Program-made: the position numbers and the translations under genes
Part shown: positions 1 to 9,789 of the stretch, in pieces
Layout: the number at the start of each line of letters is the position of its first letter
Position numbering within the stretch: position 1 is the first letter of the stretch
The notes under the pieces: generated by a model
What the model saw: only the letters and a program-made list of their open reading frames with translations
Told to the model about the DNA's origin: nothing
The model's database searches: none
Assembly: GCF_010092425.1 (NCBI RefSeq)
Contig: NZ_CP048030.1
Coordinates: forward strand, 1,178,001 to 1,242,000
Reading direction: 5' to 3'
DNA: 64,000 bases
DNA from: Sinimarinibacterium sp. NLF-5-8
GTDB taxonomy: Bacteria; Pseudomonadota; Gammaproteobacteria; Nevskiales; Nevskiaceae

Positions 1-575
1 ACCGGCGTCAAAAAGCAGTTGTCCACGCACAGCAGCGCGCCGTGGCGATGGGCAATTTCGGCCACCGCGCCGATGTCGATCAGTTCGGTCAGTGGATTGG
101 AGGGGGTTTCGACAAACAGCAGCTTGGTGTGCGCGGTCATCGCAGCGTCGATTGCCGCCAGATCGGTGGCATCGACATAGTGGGTTTGCAAGCCAAACCG
201 CGACAGGATGTTGTTGAACAGGCTGATGGTGGAGCCAAACAAGCTGTGCGAGGCAACGATGTGATCACCGGCCTTGAGATGGGTCAGACACAGGCTGAGC
301 ACTGCGGCCATGCCGCTGGCGGTGGCCACGCAGCTGTGCCCGCCTTCGAGTGCGGCCAGCCGCCTTTCAAACGCCTGCACGGTGGGGTTGGCAAACCGCG
401 AGTAGATGTAGCCCGGCTGATCGCCATGAAAAACGGCGGCGGCTTCCTCGGCACTGCGATAGGTGTAGCTGGAGGAGAGCGACAGTGTCGGCGAGTGTTC
501 GCGCTGGTCGGTGTGCATCTGCGCGGCGCGAATGCCGAGCGTCGCCATGCCCCATTCGGATTCTGGCTCATTCAT
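1..575 (-). CDS. metZ: O-succinylhomoserine sulfhydrylase, 5' part (cut by window edge)
   Basis: First 191 residues of a Cys/Met-metabolism PLP enzyme that makes homocysteine from O-succinylhomoserine and sulfide in methionine synthesis. Visible family motifs are YSRFANPT (about 58-65), ETPSNPL (156-162) and VDN (184-186), whose Asp contacts the PLP ring nitrogen. The residue after VDN is Cys where Thr is usual. The PLP-binding lysine lies beyond the window. The ATG at 575 is preceded by a GGAG-type ribosome site. The gene follows purF by 87 bp on the same strand, the order known from Pseudomonas, which favours MetZ over MetB/MetC. Confidence 0.88.
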   Translation of the reverse strand, partial: MNEPESEWGMATLGIRAAQMHTDQREHSPTLSLSSSYTYRSAEEAAAVFHGDQPGYIYSRFANPTVQAFERRLAALEGGHSCVATASGMAAVLSLCLTHLKAGDHIVASHSLFGSTISLFNNILSRFGLQTHYVDATDLAAIDAAMTAHTKLLFVETPSNPLTELIDIGAVAEIAHRHGALLCVDNCFLTP

Positions 576-662
576 TTTTTGTTACTCCAAAAACGCACGA
601 AACCGCAGCAAAAACGCCCCATAGGTGCAAGCCCGGCTCCGAACGCAGCGGCCAATGTCCGA

Positions 663-2177
663 TCAGGCGGTATTGGTCAGATCGATCACCGTCTGCGCGC
701 GCGAGCGCGCCTCGCGCGCCGAATCGGTGCGAAACAGCTCCAGCTGATTCAGGTACTCGGCGGTCACGTCCTGGGTGATGTACTCCCCGGTGAACACCGA
801 GCAATCAAAGCGCGTGATGGCTCGATTGCCTTGGCGCACGGCATCGACCAGATCAGCAAGGTCCTGATAGATCAGCCGATCGGTGCCCAGCAGGGTTTGC
901 AACTCGGCCTCGGTCCGGCCATGGGCGACCAGTTCGGAGGTGGTCGGCATGTCGATGCCATAGACGTTGGGGTAGCGCACCGGCGGCGCTGCCGAAGCAA
1001 AGTAAACCTTTTTGGCGCCGGCATCGCGCGCCATCTGCACGATTTCCTGCGAGGTGGTGCCGCGGACGATGGAATCGTCCACCAGCAGCACGTTCTTGCC
1101 GCGAAACTCGATATCAACCGGATTCAATTTCTGCCGCACCGATTTTTTGCGCAGCGCCTGCCCCGGCATGATGAAGGTGCGGCCGATATAGCGGTTTTTG
1201 ATGAACCCTTCGCGGTAATGCACACCGAGTTTGGCCGCCAGCTCGGCGGCGGCCACGCGCGAGGTATCGGGAATCGGGATGACCGTGTCAATGTCATGGT
1301 CGGGCCACTCGCGCATGATTTTTTCGGCCAGCTTGATGCCCATGCGCAGGCGCGCCTTGTAGACGTAGATGTCGTCAATCACCGAGTCGGGGCGCGCCAG
1401 GTACACATGCTCAAAAATACACGGTGCGTACTGCGGATTGGCCGCACACTGGCGTTTGTGTAACTGGCCGTCCAGCGTAATCAACACCGCTTCGCCGGGG
1501 GCAATATCGTCTAATAACTCATAGCCCAAAGCATCCAGCGCCACCGACTCGGAAGCGATCATGTAATCCGGCCCCTTAGGGGTTTCGCGCACACCGTAAA
1601 CCGCAGGACGGATGCCATAGGGATCACGAAAGCCGACAATGCCGTAGCCGGTGATCATCGCCACACAGGCATAAGCGCCGCGACAACGCCGATGCACGCC
1701 GGAGACCGCCGCAAAAACATCTTCGGGTGTCAGCCGCAGCACGCCTCGCTGCAAAAGCTGGTGGGCAAAGATGTTGAGCAAAACCTCGGAGTCTGAATCG
1801 GTGTTCAGATGCCGCCGATCCTGCAAAAACAGCTCTTGCTTGAGTTCCTCGGCATTGGTCAGGTTGCCATTGTGCGACAGGGCAATGCCGTAGGGTGTGT
1901 TGGTGTAAAACGGTTGCGCTTCGGCATTGGTGGTGCTGCCCGCGGTGGGGTAACGCACATGCGCCACGCCCATGCGCCCGCGCAGCCGGGTCATGTGCTC
2001 ATCATTGTTGAAAACGTCGCGCACCAGACCGTTGTCCTTGCGCAAAAACAGGTGATGCCCATCATTGGTGATGATGCCTGCAGCATCCTGGCCACGATGC
2101 TGGAGCATCGTCAGGGCATCAAACAGTTCCGAATTGACTTCATGACTTTGAGAAACAACGCCGGCGATTCCGCACAT
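663..2177 (-). CDS. purF: Amidophosphoribosyltransferase
   Basis: First committed enzyme of purine synthesis: it transfers ammonia from glutamine to PRPP, giving phosphoribosylamine, in the cytoplasm. The 504 residues match the family length. The protein begins MCGIAG, so Cys2 becomes the N-terminal nucleophile of the glutaminase domain after Met removal. The phosphoribosyltransferase half carries the PRPP loop [14 protein letters not shown] at 363-376. It starts 6 bp after the cvpA stop, so the two are probably co-transcribed, as in E. coli and Pseudomonas. Confidence 0.97.
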   Translation of the reverse strand: MCGIAGVVSQSHEVNSELFDALTMLQHRGQDAAGIITNDGHHLFLRKDNGLVRDVFNNDEHMTRLRGRMGVAHVRYPTAGSTTNAEAQPFYTNTPYGIALSHNGNLTNAEELKQELFLQDRRHLNTDSDSEVLLNIFAHQLLQRGVLRLTPEDVFAAVSGVHRRCRGAYACVAMITGYGIVGFRDPYGIRPAVYGVRETPKGPDYMIASESVALDALGYELLDDIAPGEAVLITLDGQLHKRQCAANPQYAPCIFEHVYLARPDSVIDDIYVYKARLRMGIKLAEKIMREWPDHDIDTVIPIPDTSRVAAAELAAKLGVHYREGFIKNRYIGRTFIMPGQALRKKSVRQKLNPVDIEFRGKNVLLVDDSIVRGTTSQEIVQMARDAGAKKVYFASAAPPVRYPNVYGIDMPTTSELVAHGRTEAELQTLLGTDRLIYQDLADLVDAVRQGNRAITRFDCSVFTGEYITQDVTAEYLNQLELFRTDSAREARSRAQTVIDLTNTA

Positions 2178-2183
2178 GCTTGA

Positions 2184-2705
2184 TTAGCCTGCTTCAGGAG
2201 AAGAAGTGGGGAGTTGATCTGGCTCAAGTGACTCAAGCCAGCGAGAAGGAATCAGTGATTCGAGGCTGTGCGCAAGCGGCACGAAGCGCTCGATCAGCGT
2301 GGCGCGCTGCCACCAGCCGTACTCGGTGGCTGCGGCACGTTCGCCCACCAGCACCAGCAGCGCAATCAGCACCACCGCGCGCAACAGCCCCAGCCCGCCG
2401 CCCAGCGTACGATCGACCGCAGAAAAGCCGCTGCCCCGCACCCAGCCGACCAGAAAATGGGTCAAAACCGCGCCCACCAACAAGGCCAGCATGAACACGG
2501 CTGCACTGCCGCTGGCCGCGCGCAGTAACGGATCGTCGATATAGGGCAGCAGCCATTGTGTGGCGGCTTCGCGCCACAGCCACAGCGCAGCAAATGCGCC
2601 GACCCAGGTGATCAGGCTGAATACCTCGCGCGTGACGCCGCGCCAGGCACCCAGACCTACCGACGCCACAAAGACGCCCACAATGCTGTAGTCAACCCAG
2701 CTCAT
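2184..2705 (-). CDS. cvpA: CvpA family inner-membrane protein
   Basis: Small membrane protein of 173 residues with four hydrophobic segments. The ATG at 2705 is preferred because the protein then begins MSWVDYSIVG, which lines up with the usual CvpA start. An in-frame GTG at 2717 would add four residues. CvpA is needed for colicin V production in E. coli and is otherwise linked to envelope homeostasis; the molecular role is unclear. It sits directly upstream of purF and 67 bp after the SPOR-protein gene, the standard gammaproteobacterial order. Confidence 0.9.
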   Translation of the reverse strand: MSWVDYSIVGVFVASVGLGAWRGVTREVFSLITWVGAFAALWLWREAATQWLLPYIDDPLLRAASGSAAVFMLALLVGAVLTHFLVGWVRGSGFSAVDRTLGGGLGLLRAVVLIALLVLVGERAAATEYGWWQRATLIERFVPLAHSLESLIPSRWLESLEPDQLPTSSPEAG

Positions 2706-2772
2706 GCCACTCGGCACAGCCTCGTCATTGCCAAAAGGGGCGCAATTTTAGCACCGCTTGGCTCCGGCGTTA

Positions 2773-3465
2773 CTACGGCTTGATGATCTGCGCATCGGCA
2801 TAGCCTGCGGCAGCCGCCTGCGCGCGCGCGCGCTGCACCAGTGCCTCGCTTGCATACGGGCCGCTGCGCACACGGTACAGCGTCGCCGTACCGACGGCGA
2901 TGGGCGCAACGATGACGGTCTGCCCCAGGGCGCGCAACTGCGTCTCGGCTTCGCGCGCGTTGTTGATCTCGCCATATGAACCGACTTGCAGCCACCACTG
3001 CGCACTGTCGGCAATCGTCGGCATGGCCGTGGCCGCCACGGTCGGCGCTGCCGTTGCAACCGGCGCTGCATGGGTCGTGGGACTGGCCGTGGGGCTGGCC
3101 GTGGGATTGAGGGTTGGCCTGACCGTCGGGCGGGCCGTTGCCTTGACCTGGGGCGTGGCCACAGGCCGGGGGGAGGCAGTGGCCGGTACCGTTGAAGGCG
3201 TGGCGAGCGGATCGGCAAAATTTTCCTGCTCGCCCCCCTGCTCGGCCTCCTGTTCAGCCCTGTGTGCCGGACTCAGCGTGGGCGCCGGGGTCGGCGGAAG
3301 ATAGCTGATGCTGGAGTCCACCAGCGAGATCGACACCACCTGCTCGCCATCGGCAAGCCTGGGCTGCAATCGCGGCGATGGCAGCAGCATCGCCACCACC
3401 GCCACCATCGCAACAATGAGGGCCGCACCGATCCAGCGGCGCTTGTGTTGCTCATCCATATCCAT
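2773..3465 (-). CDS. SPOR-domain cell-division/envelope protein (DedD-like)
   Basis: 230 residues: a short cytoplasmic start, one transmembrane helix (about 11-29), a long Pro/Thr/Ala-rich linker (about 55-145) and a C-terminal SPOR domain (about 150-230, containing WWLQVGSYGE and YRVRSGPY). SPOR domains bind glycan strands lacking stem peptides at the division septum. Position between folC and cvpA matches dedD. The ATG at 3465 shares one base with the folC stop (TGATG), implying translational coupling. The linker is unusually regular, with repeated PTASPT-like units. The DedD assignment rests on context plus architecture. Confidence 0.85.
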   Translation of the reverse strand: MDMDEQHKRRWIGAALIVAMVAVVAMLLPSPRLQPRLADGEQVVSISLVDSSISYLPPTPAPTLSPAHRAEQEAEQGGEQENFADPLATPSTVPATASPRPVATPQVKATARPTVRPTLNPTASPTASPTTHAAPVATAAPTVAATAMPTIADSAQWWLQVGSYGEINNAREAETQLRALGQTVIVAPIAVGTATLYRVRSGPYASEALVQRARAQAAAAGYADAQIIKP

Positions 3466-4742
3466 CAATCCGCAATCCGAAACTCAGCCAATGCCGCCGC
3501 AACCGTCAGAAACGAGCCGGTCACCACGATGCGCCCCTGCTCGCCCGCGCTGGCTTCGGCCTCGGCCATGGCCTGCTGCATGGTTTCACAGCAGCGCACG
3601 CGCGCGTGGCGCGGCATCTGGGCGGCAAGCTGCGCCGCCGCAGTGCCGCGCGCACCGGGCAAACTCACCAGCACCCAGGCATCTATCTGCGCCGACAGCG
3701 TTTGAATCACCTGTGCCTGCGGCTTGTCATGGAGCATGCCCAATACACCTATGGTGAGAACCTTGGGGGTTTGCGCCAGAAAATCAGCCAGCACGGTGGC
3801 GGCTTCACGGTTATGCGCCACATCAAAAATCCAGCGGCCGCGCTGATCACAGCGGCCGGGCAGCCTGAGCGCGGGCAAAGCCTGGCACAGTGCGTCCATG
3901 CCAACCGGCGCGCGCGCCTGCAAGGCTTGAACCGCGGCAATCACACAGGCGGCATTGCGCAACTGCGCTTCACCGGCAATCCCGGGCAGCGGCAGGTTTT
4001 TGAACTGCTGCCCGGGATTTTCCCAATCAAATCCATCGCCGTGAGGGTGCACGGCAAAGTGTTGCCGGATCACTTGCAGATCAGCGCCGATGGCGCGCGC
4101 GTGGTCGAGCAGACTTTGCGGCGGCGCCAGATCACCGACGATGGCGGCACGCTGCGCGCGGAAGATGCCGGCTTTTTCAAAACCGATGGCTTCGCGGTCA
4201 TGCCCCAGAAAATCCACATGATCGAGACCGATGCTGGTCACGATTGCGGCGTCTGCGTCGATGATATTGACCGCATCCAGCCGCCCGCCCAGTCCCACTT
4301 CTAGAACCTGGACATCGACATTTTCGTGGGCAAACACCCATAGCGCCGCCAGCGTGCCAAATTCAAAGTATGTCAGTGGAATGTCTGCGCGCGCGGCTTC
4401 GATGTCGGCAAATGCGGCACACAGCCGGGCATCGCTGGCAGTGACGCCGTTCACCTGCACGCGCTCGTTGTAATCCAGCAGGTGCGGTGAGGTGTACAGC
4501 CCCACCTTGTAGCCTGCGGCCTGATAGATTTTGGCCGCCAGCGTGCTGCTGGAGCCTTTGCCGTTGGTGCCGCCCACCGTCACCGTCAGCGCGCGCGGCG
4601 TCAGCAGATTCAAACGCTCGGCCACGGCGCGCACGCGCGCAAGCCCCAGCTCAATGGGCTTGCTGTGCAGGGTTTGTTGCCAATGCAGCCAGTCGGCAAG
4701 GCTGCGCGATGAGTCGCTCACTGATTCAGGCAGCGGCAACAC
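3465..4742 (-). CDS. folC: Bifunctional dihydrofolate/folylpolyglutamate synthase
   Basis: Adds glutamate to dihydropteroate, then to reduced folates, using ATP. The 425-residue protein has the P-loop in [10 protein letters not shown] (about 57-66) and the C-terminal Mur-ligase-like domain with [10 protein letters not shown]. The start is a GTG at 4742 inside the last codons of accD, a 17-base overlap; a second in-frame GTG lies at 4721. It sits between accD and the SPOR gene as in Pseudomonas. Confidence 0.95.
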   Translation of the reverse strand: MLPLPESVSDSSRSLADWLHWQQTLHSKPIELGLARVRAVAERLNLLTPRALTVTVGGTNGKGSSSTLAAKIYQAAGYKVGLYTSPHLLDYNERVQVNGVTASDARLCAAFADIEAARADIPLTYFEFGTLAALWVFAHENVDVQVLEVGLGGRLDAVNIIDADAAIVTSIGLDHVDFLGHDREAIGFEKAGIFRAQRAAIVGDLAPPQSLLDHARAIGADLQVIRQHFAVHPHGDGFDWENPGQQFKNLPLPGIAGEAQLRNAACVIAAVQALQARAPVGMDALCQALPALRLPGRCDQRGRWIFDVAHNREAATVLADFLAQTPKVLTIGVLGMLHDKPQAQVIQTLSAQIDAWVLVSLPGARGTAAAQLAAQMPRHARVRCCETMQQAMAEAEASAGEQGRIVVTGSFLTVAAALAEFRIAD

Positions 4743-5610
4743 TGGGAGAAAAGTGGGTCAGCATCGACAGGATGTTGTAAATACGTTCGCGCATCTGGCG
4801 GCGATCCACAATCATGTCGAGCGCGCCTTTTTCCAGCAAAAACTCGGCGCGCTGGAAGCCCTCGGGGAGTTTTTGCCGCACGGTTTGCTCGATCACGCGC
4901 GGTCCGGCAAAGCCGATCAGCGCATGCGGCTCGGCAATCTGCACATCACCCAGCTGTGCAAAGCTGGCCGAGACCCCGCCCATCGTCGGATGGGTCAGAA
5001 CCGAGATATACGGCAGCCCGCGCTCGGCCAGTCTGGCCAGTGCCGCCGAGGTTTTGGCCATCTGCATCAGCGAAAACAGCGATTCCTGCATGCGCGCGCC
5101 GCCGGAAGCGTGAAAACAGACAAACGGCACACCAAACTCGATGCTGGCGTTGACCCCGCGCACGAATTTTTCACCAACGACGCTGCCCATCGAGCCGCCC
5201 ATGAAGCCAAACTCAAAGGCCGCCGTGACCAGCGGCAATCCCATCAACTGGCCGCGCAGAACCACCAGCGCATCCTGCTCGTGGGTATCGGCCTGGGCTT
5301 CTTTGATGCGCTCGGTGTATTTGCGGCTGTCCTTGAATCTGAGCGGATCGCGCGGGGTGATGCCATCACCGATTTCCACGCGCGGCTCGGCGTCGAGAAA
5401 CTGATCCAGCCGCTGGCGCGCGCCAATCGCGCGGTGGGCGCTGCATTTGGGGCACACCTCCAGGGTACGCTCCAGCTCTGCGCGGTAGAGCACCGACTGG
5501 CAACTGTCGCACTTGACCCACAACCCTTCAGGGACGTTGCGTTTGCGCACGCCCGCCGAAAGCAGTTTGGAACCAGCAATTTTATCGAGCCAACTCATGG
5601 GTTCTGACAT
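4726..5610 (-). CDS. accD: Acetyl-CoA carboxylase carboxyltransferase subunit beta
   Basis: Carboxyltransferase beta subunit that, with AccA, makes malonyl-CoA for fatty-acid synthesis. The 294-residue protein has the N-terminal four-cysteine zinc finger (C34, C37, C53, C56) and the crotonase-like fold with GARMQES and [14 protein letters not shown]. The start used is the ATG at 5610; an ATG four codons in (MSWLDK) matches the common family start and could be the real one. It lies between trpA and folC. Confidence 0.96.
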   Translation of the reverse strand: MSEPMSWLDKIAGSKLLSAGVRKRNVPEGLWVKCDSCQSVLYRAELERTLEVCPKCSAHRAIGARQRLDQFLDAEPRVEIGDGITPRDPLRFKDSRKYTERIKEAQADTHEQDALVVLRGQLMGLPLVTAAFEFGFMGGSMGSVVGEKFVRGVNASIEFGVPFVCFHASGGARMQESLFSLMQMAKTSAALARLAERGLPYISVLTHPTMGGVSASFAQLGDVQIAEPHALIGFAGPRVIEQTVRQKLPEGFQRAEFLLEKGALDMIVDRRQMRERIYNILSMLTHFSPSVAAA

Positions 5611-5690
5611 GTTTGATTCAATCCGTAGATAGGTGACCTTAGCAAAGCCGAGTCTAACGCGCGCGGCACAGGCGTCTTGCGCCGGGCGAT

Positions 5691-6497
5691 TCAGCCTGCA
5701 TCCATTGCATCGCGCAGTGATTGCAGCTTGGCCTGCAGGATCGCCGGCAGGGTTTCAACCGCGTTTTGATGGCGCTCGATCTCGGATACCAGTGCACTGC
5801 CAACGACAACGCCGTCGGCGACCTGCGCGACGGCCTGGGCCGATGCCGCATCACGGATGCCAAAGCCCACCGCCAGCGGCAGATCGGTGAATCGACGAAT
5901 GCGCGCCAGATGCTCGGCAACGTCGCTGACATCCAGCGCCGCCGAGCCGGTCACGCCTTTGAGCGAAACATAATAGATGTAGCCGCTGGCCAGCTCGGCC
6001 ACGGCTTTGATGCGTTCATCGGGACTGGTCGGCGCCAACAGAAAAATGGCATCCAGCCCGTGTGCATTGAGCGTTGGCAGATAGTCCGGCGCTTCTTCCA
6101 GCGCCATGTCCACCAGCAGCACGCCATCGACCCCCACTGCCTGGGCGCGCGCGGCAAAGGCCTCGACACCGCGCGTTTCCACCGGATTCAGATAACCCAT
6201 CAGCACCACCGGCGTGTTGGCATTGGTCTGGCGAAACTCGGCGACGATGTCGAGCACCGTCCACAAGCTCGTGCCCTGCGCCAGCGCGCGCTCACAGGCC
6301 AGTTGAATGGTGGGGCCGTCTGCCATCGGATCAGAAAACGGCACGCCGAGTTCGATGATGTCGGCACCGCCGCGCACCATCGCGTGCATGAACTCGGCGG
6401 TATACCGGGGATGCGGATCGCCTGCGGTAAAAAACGGCACCAGCGCGCGGCGATTCTGTGCCTTGAGCGTCGCCAGGGTGGCTGCAATTCGTGACAT
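5691..6497 (-). CDS. trpA: Tryptophan synthase alpha chain
   Basis: Cleaves indole-3-glycerol phosphate to indole, which is channelled to TrpB. With the ATG at 6497 (a GGGG ribosome site upstream) the protein has 268 residues. The catalytic Glu49 and Asp60 then fall at their standard numbers ([14 protein letters not shown]). A TTG at 6512 is also open but would overlap the trpB stop. The gene follows trpB by 11 bp in a trpF-trpB-trpA run. Confidence 0.97.
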   Translation of the reverse strand: MSRIAATLATLKAQNRRALVPFFTAGDPHPRYTAEFMHAMVRGGADIIELGVPFSDPMADGPTIQLACERALAQGTSLWTVLDIVAEFRQTNANTPVVLMGYLNPVETRGVEAFAARAQAVGVDGVLLVDMALEEAPDYLPTLNAHGLDAIFLLAPTSPDERIKAVAELASGYIYYVSLKGVTGSAALDVSDVAEHLARIRRFTDLPLAVGFGIRDAASAQAVAQVADGVVVGSALVSEIERHQNAVETLPAILQAKLQSLRDAMDAG

Positions 6498-6508
6498 GAA
6501 CAACCCCG

Positions 6509-7711
6509 TCAAAACAGTTGAATCCCATCGCGCTTGGCGATGGTGAAAATATCTTTGTCACCGCGTCCGGACAGGTTGACGACGATGTTTTGATCCACCG
6601 CCATCGACGCCGCCAGTTTTTTGGCGTAGGCCATCGCGTGCGAGGACTCCAGTGCCGGGATGATGCCTTCCACGCGGGTGAGTTCGTGAAACGCCGCCAG
6701 TGCCTCATCGTCGGTCACCGGCACATAACTGACGCGGCCACTGTCTTTGAGCCACGAGTGCTCAGGGCCGACGCCGGGATAATCCAGCCCTGCCGAAACC
6801 GAGTGCGTCGGCAGGATCTGGCCGTTTTCATCGGCCATGATGTAGGTGCGGTTGCCGTGCAGCACGCCGGGTTTGCCAGCGTTCAGCGGCGCGGCGTGAT
6901 CGGGCGTGGCAATCCCGAAGCCCCCCGCCTCGACGCCGTACATTTTCACCTGCGGCATCTCGATCATCGGATGGAACAGGCCGATGGCGTTGGAGCCACC
7001 GCCAACACAAGCCACCAAAGCCTCCGGCAGACGACCCATCTGGACTTGGCTTTGCTCGATCACCTCGCGGCCGATCACGCATTGAAAATCGCGCACCAGC
7101 ATCGGATACGGATGCGGGCCGGCGGCGGTGCCGATGACGTAGAACGTATTGTCCACATTCGTCACCCAATCACGCAGCGCCTCGTTCATCGCATCCTTGA
7201 GGGTTTTGGTGCCGCTGGTGACGGGCACCACCTGCGCACCAAGCAGTTTCATGCGGTAGACGTTGGGGGATTGACGTTCGACGTCTTCAGCGCCCATGTA
7301 CACCACGCATTCCAGCCCCAGACGCGCCGCAATCGTCGCCGAGGCGACACCATGCTGACCGGCGCCGGTCTCGGCAATGATGCGTTTTTTGCCCAGATGC
7401 TTGGCCAGCAACGCCTGCCCTACGGTGTTATTGATCTTGTGGGCACCGGTGTGATTCAGATCCTCACGTTTGAGCCACACCTGCGCCCCACCCCACTGCT
7501 GACTCAGCCGTTTGGCGTGATACAGCGGCGACGGGCGACCGACGTAGTGACGCAAATCATCGTCAAACTCCCGGCGAAACGCCGGATCGTCCTTGAGACG
7601 CAAATAGGCCGCCTCCAGCTGCTGCAACGGCAGCATCAGGGTTTCGGCAACAAACTTGCCGCCATACGGGCCAAAGTGGCCGCGCGCATCTGGAAACTGA
7701 TAACTCATCAT
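6509..7711 (-). CDS. trpB: Tryptophan synthase beta chain
   Basis: PLP enzyme joining indole and serine to give tryptophan. The 400-residue protein has the PLP lysine in HTGAHKINN (K92) and the phosphate-binding glycine loop [10 protein letters not shown] (about 235-244). Two adjacent ATG codons (7711, 7708) can start it. It begins 3 bp after the trpF stop, so translation is probably coupled. No tryptophan attenuator-like leader is seen in front of trpF. Confidence 0.98.
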   Translation of the reverse strand: MMSYQFPDARGHFGPYGGKFVAETLMLPLQQLEAAYLRLKDDPAFRREFDDDLRHYVGRPSPLYHAKRLSQQWGGAQVWLKREDLNHTGAHKINNTVGQALLAKHLGKKRIIAETGAGQHGVASATIAARLGLECVVYMGAEDVERQSPNVYRMKLLGAQVVPVTSGTKTLKDAMNEALRDWVTNVDNTFYVIGTAAGPHPYPMLVRDFQCVIGREVIEQSQVQMGRLPEALVACVGGGSNAIGLFHPMIEMPQVKMYGVEAGGFGIATPDHAAPLNAGKPGVLHGNRTYIMADENGQILPTHSVSAGLDYPGVGPEHSWLKDSGRVSYVPVTDDEALAAFHELTRVEGIIPALESSHAMAYAKKLAASMAVDQNIVVNLSGRGDKDIFTIAKRDGIQLF

Positions 7712-7714
7712 GCT

Positions 7715-8338
7715 TTATTCACCATCGGTACGCCGCACCGCCTCAACGAAGGCGCGCATCTTGGCAAGATCTTTGACTCCCGGCTCGTGCTCGACGCCAC
7801 TGGACACATCCACTGCAAACGGTTTGAGCACGCGTATGCCGGTGCCGACATTATCCGCATTCAAGCCACCGGCGAGTATCAGACGCTGCTGCGGCGCGCG
7901 CGCGGCGTGCCAGTCGAACGCCTCCCCGCTGCCCCCCATCTGCCCCGGCGCGTGGCCATCCAGCAGCAGTGCTCTTGCATCGGCATAACGCACTGATTCT
8001 TCAGCCAGATCAACCGGGTCGCGCATCGCCACTGCCTTGATGTAGGGCAGTCCAAAACCGGCACAGAATTCGGCGGATTCCGACCCATGAAATTGCAGCA
8101 GACTGGGCGTAAAAATCTGCAGCGTATCGCGCACGGTTTGCGCATCGGCATCCATGAACAGCGCAACGCTGGCGACAAAAGGCGGCAGCGCGCGCGCGAT
8201 GCGCGCGGCGGTTTGCGCGCACACATATCGTCTGGAGCGCGGCACCAGTACAAAGCCCAGCGCATCCACGCCCAGCGCAGCGGCGGCTTCGGCATCCTGC
8301 GCGCGGGTGATGCCGCAGATTTTGATTCGGGTACGCAC
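7715..8338 (-). CDS. trpF: Phosphoribosylanthranilate isomerase
   Basis: Amadori isomerase of tryptophan synthesis, a TIM barrel of 207 residues. The start motif KICGITR gives the catalytic Cys8, and LLLDGHAPGQMGGSGEAFDW carries the catalytic Asp and the phosphate-binding loop. It starts with GTG at 8338, only 1 bp after the truA stop, and is followed 3 bp later by trpB. Confidence 0.95.
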   Translation of the reverse strand: MRTRIKICGITRAQDAEAAAALGVDALGFVLVPRSRRYVCAQTAARIARALPPFVASVALFMDADAQTVRDTLQIFTPSLLQFHGSESAEFCAGFGLPYIKAVAMRDPVDLAEESVRYADARALLLDGHAPGQMGGSGEAFDWHAARAPQQRLILAGGLNADNVGTGIRVLKPFAVDVSSGVEHEPGVKDLAKMRAFVEAVRRTDGE

Positions 8339-8339
8339 G

Positions 8340-9125
8340 TCAGATGGGGGGAAAAATCAGAGAAGGCACAGGCGGCAGGCCAAATTCGGGCGCATATTGT
8401 GCACCGAGCAAATACAAACCGTCAGCCGGTGCGGTCATTCCGGCGCGCGTGCGGTCGCGCCCGGCCAGCACCTCGGCCACCCACGCCTGCGGCTGCTTGC
8501 CCTGCCCCACCAGCAACAGCGTGCCGACGATGTTGCGCACCATGTGGTGCAAAAACGCATTGCCGATCACATCGACGGCCAGCCAATCGCCATGCCGCTG
8601 TACGCTGATGGCTTCGATATTGCGCATCGGCGTGCGGGATTGGCACTGCGAATCGCGGAACGCAGAAAAATCATGTTCGCCGATCAGCGCCTGGGCAGCC
8701 TGATGCATCGCCAGCGCATCCAGAAGATGGAAAAACCAGCAGCAACGCTGCGCCAGCAAGGCACTGCGCGCGCGGGAGTTGTAAATCAGATAGCGGTAGT
8801 GTCGGCGCAGGGCGGCATAGCGCGCGTGAAAGTGATCCGCCACCGGTTGCAGCCAGCGCAGTTTGATCTGTGGCGGCAGCCGTGAATTGGCGCCCATCTG
8901 CCACGCATAGACACTGCGATCGGCACCCGAATCAAAGTGGATGACCTGCTGCAAGGCATGAACGCCCGCATCAGTGCGTCCTGAACCGACCACGCTGATC
9001 GGGTGATCGGCAATGCTGGACAGCGCGTCCTCCAGTGTCTGCTGCACCGTGTTCAGCCCCGGCAACGCCTGCCAGCCACTGAAGCCGGTGCCGACATACT
9101 CCACACCGGCGGCATAACGCGTCAT
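8340..9125 (-). CDS. truA: tRNA pseudouridine(38-40) synthase
   Basis: Makes pseudouridine in the anticodon stem-loop of many tRNAs. The start is the ATG at 9125, giving 261 residues beginning MTRYAAGVEYVGTGFSGWQ. The catalytic aspartate is D52 in GRTDAGVHA. The ATG overlaps the stop of the preceding membrane-protein gene (ATGA). Position after fimV and before trpF is the Pseudomonas order, apart from the inserted EcfT-like gene. Confidence 0.96.
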   Translation of the reverse strand: MTRYAAGVEYVGTGFSGWQALPGLNTVQQTLEDALSSIADHPISVVGSGRTDAGVHALQQVIHFDSGADRSVYAWQMGANSRLPPQIKLRWLQPVADHFHARYAALRRHYRYLIYNSRARSALLAQRCCWFFHLLDALAMHQAAQALIGEHDFSAFRDSQCQSRTPMRNIEAISVQRHGDWLAVDVIGNAFLHHMVRNIVGTLLLVGQGKQPQAWVAEVLAGRDRTRAGMTAPADGLYLLGAQYAPEFGLPPVPSLIFPPI

Positions 9126-9784
9126 CGCAGCACTCCGTGCAAAACCAGCAGCGCCAAAAGCGGCAATAGCCATTGCCACAGCGGCGGCCATGTCGGTGCG
9201 GGCAACATCAGCGGTTCACCCGGCTGTTGCGCGCGCGCTTCAATGGCCAGCAAGCCCTGGCTGGCGCGCGCCCACACATCCATCTGCTCATTGGCCGCGC
9301 GCGCCTGCCATTGCTGCTGCGCCGCTTTGACCCCATCGAGCGCCAGTGCCAAGCGCAGGGCAATCCGTTGGGGCTGGACGCCCACCAGCGCCAGCGGGGT
9401 GAGCAACTGACCAATGGCGTTGATCAGCTGCGCGGTGCTGGTCACCGCCAACAGCCAGTACACCATCACCAGCAAGTCCACCAGCACCCATGCGCGACGC
9501 GCGCCTTCGAGCACGCCTTCGCGGCTGATCCCCGGCAGCGCGGCAATCCATGGCTGACCCGGCGTAAAACCGCCATACAACACAAAAATCGCCAGCAATA
9601 ACCAGCGCAGACGAACCAGGCCACGCCATAACCGGGGCAGCGCGCGCGTAACCTGTACGGTGTAAACCAACCCGCAGCCGCCACCCAAAACAAGCAATAC
9701 GCCCAGCGACTGCATGGGCAAGGCCGCTGCGATCACCAGTAATAAAAGCACCCGCATCAGCGGGTGCAGATGCAGCCGCCGCAT
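9122..9784 (-). CDS. EcfT/CbiQ-like membrane protein, orphan
   Basis: 220-residue protein with about five hydrophobic segments: an N-terminal cluster, a cytoplasmic amphipathic region around 95-180, and a final helix near 200-218. This layout resembles the T component of energy-coupling-factor vitamin/metal transporters (CbiQ/EcfT). The Ala-Arg-Gly type coupling motif expected in the cytoplasmic helices appears only in altered form (ARAANEQM, GARRAW). No ATPase or substrate-binding component is encoded anywhere in the window. It starts 5 bp after fimV and overlaps truA by 4 bp, so it is surely in the same transcript. The family assignment is moderate and the substrate unknown. Confidence 0.6.
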   Translation of the reverse strand: MRRLHLHPLMRVLLLLVIAAALPMQSLGVLLVLGGGCGLVYTVQVTRALPRLWRGLVRLRWLLLAIFVLYGGFTPGQPWIAALPGISREGVLEGARRAWVLVDLLVMVYWLLAVTSTAQLINAIGQLLTPLALVGVQPQRIALRLALALDGVKAAQQQWQARAANEQMDVWARASQGLLAIEARAQQPGEPLMLPAPTWPPLWQWLLPLLALLVLHGVLR

Positions 9785-9789
9785 CGACG

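Noticed and set aside
42-1463. A 473-codon open frame on the plus strand over metZ and purF
   Set aside because: It spans two well-supported genes on the other strand plus their spacer; the His/Arg/Gly-rich translation has no family features.
6518-7996. A 492-codon plus-strand frame over trpB and trpF
   Set aside because: Shadow of trpB/trpF with no ribosome site or domain; same reasoning for the long plus-strand frames over hisS (21549-22820) and the histidine kinase (15103-16431).
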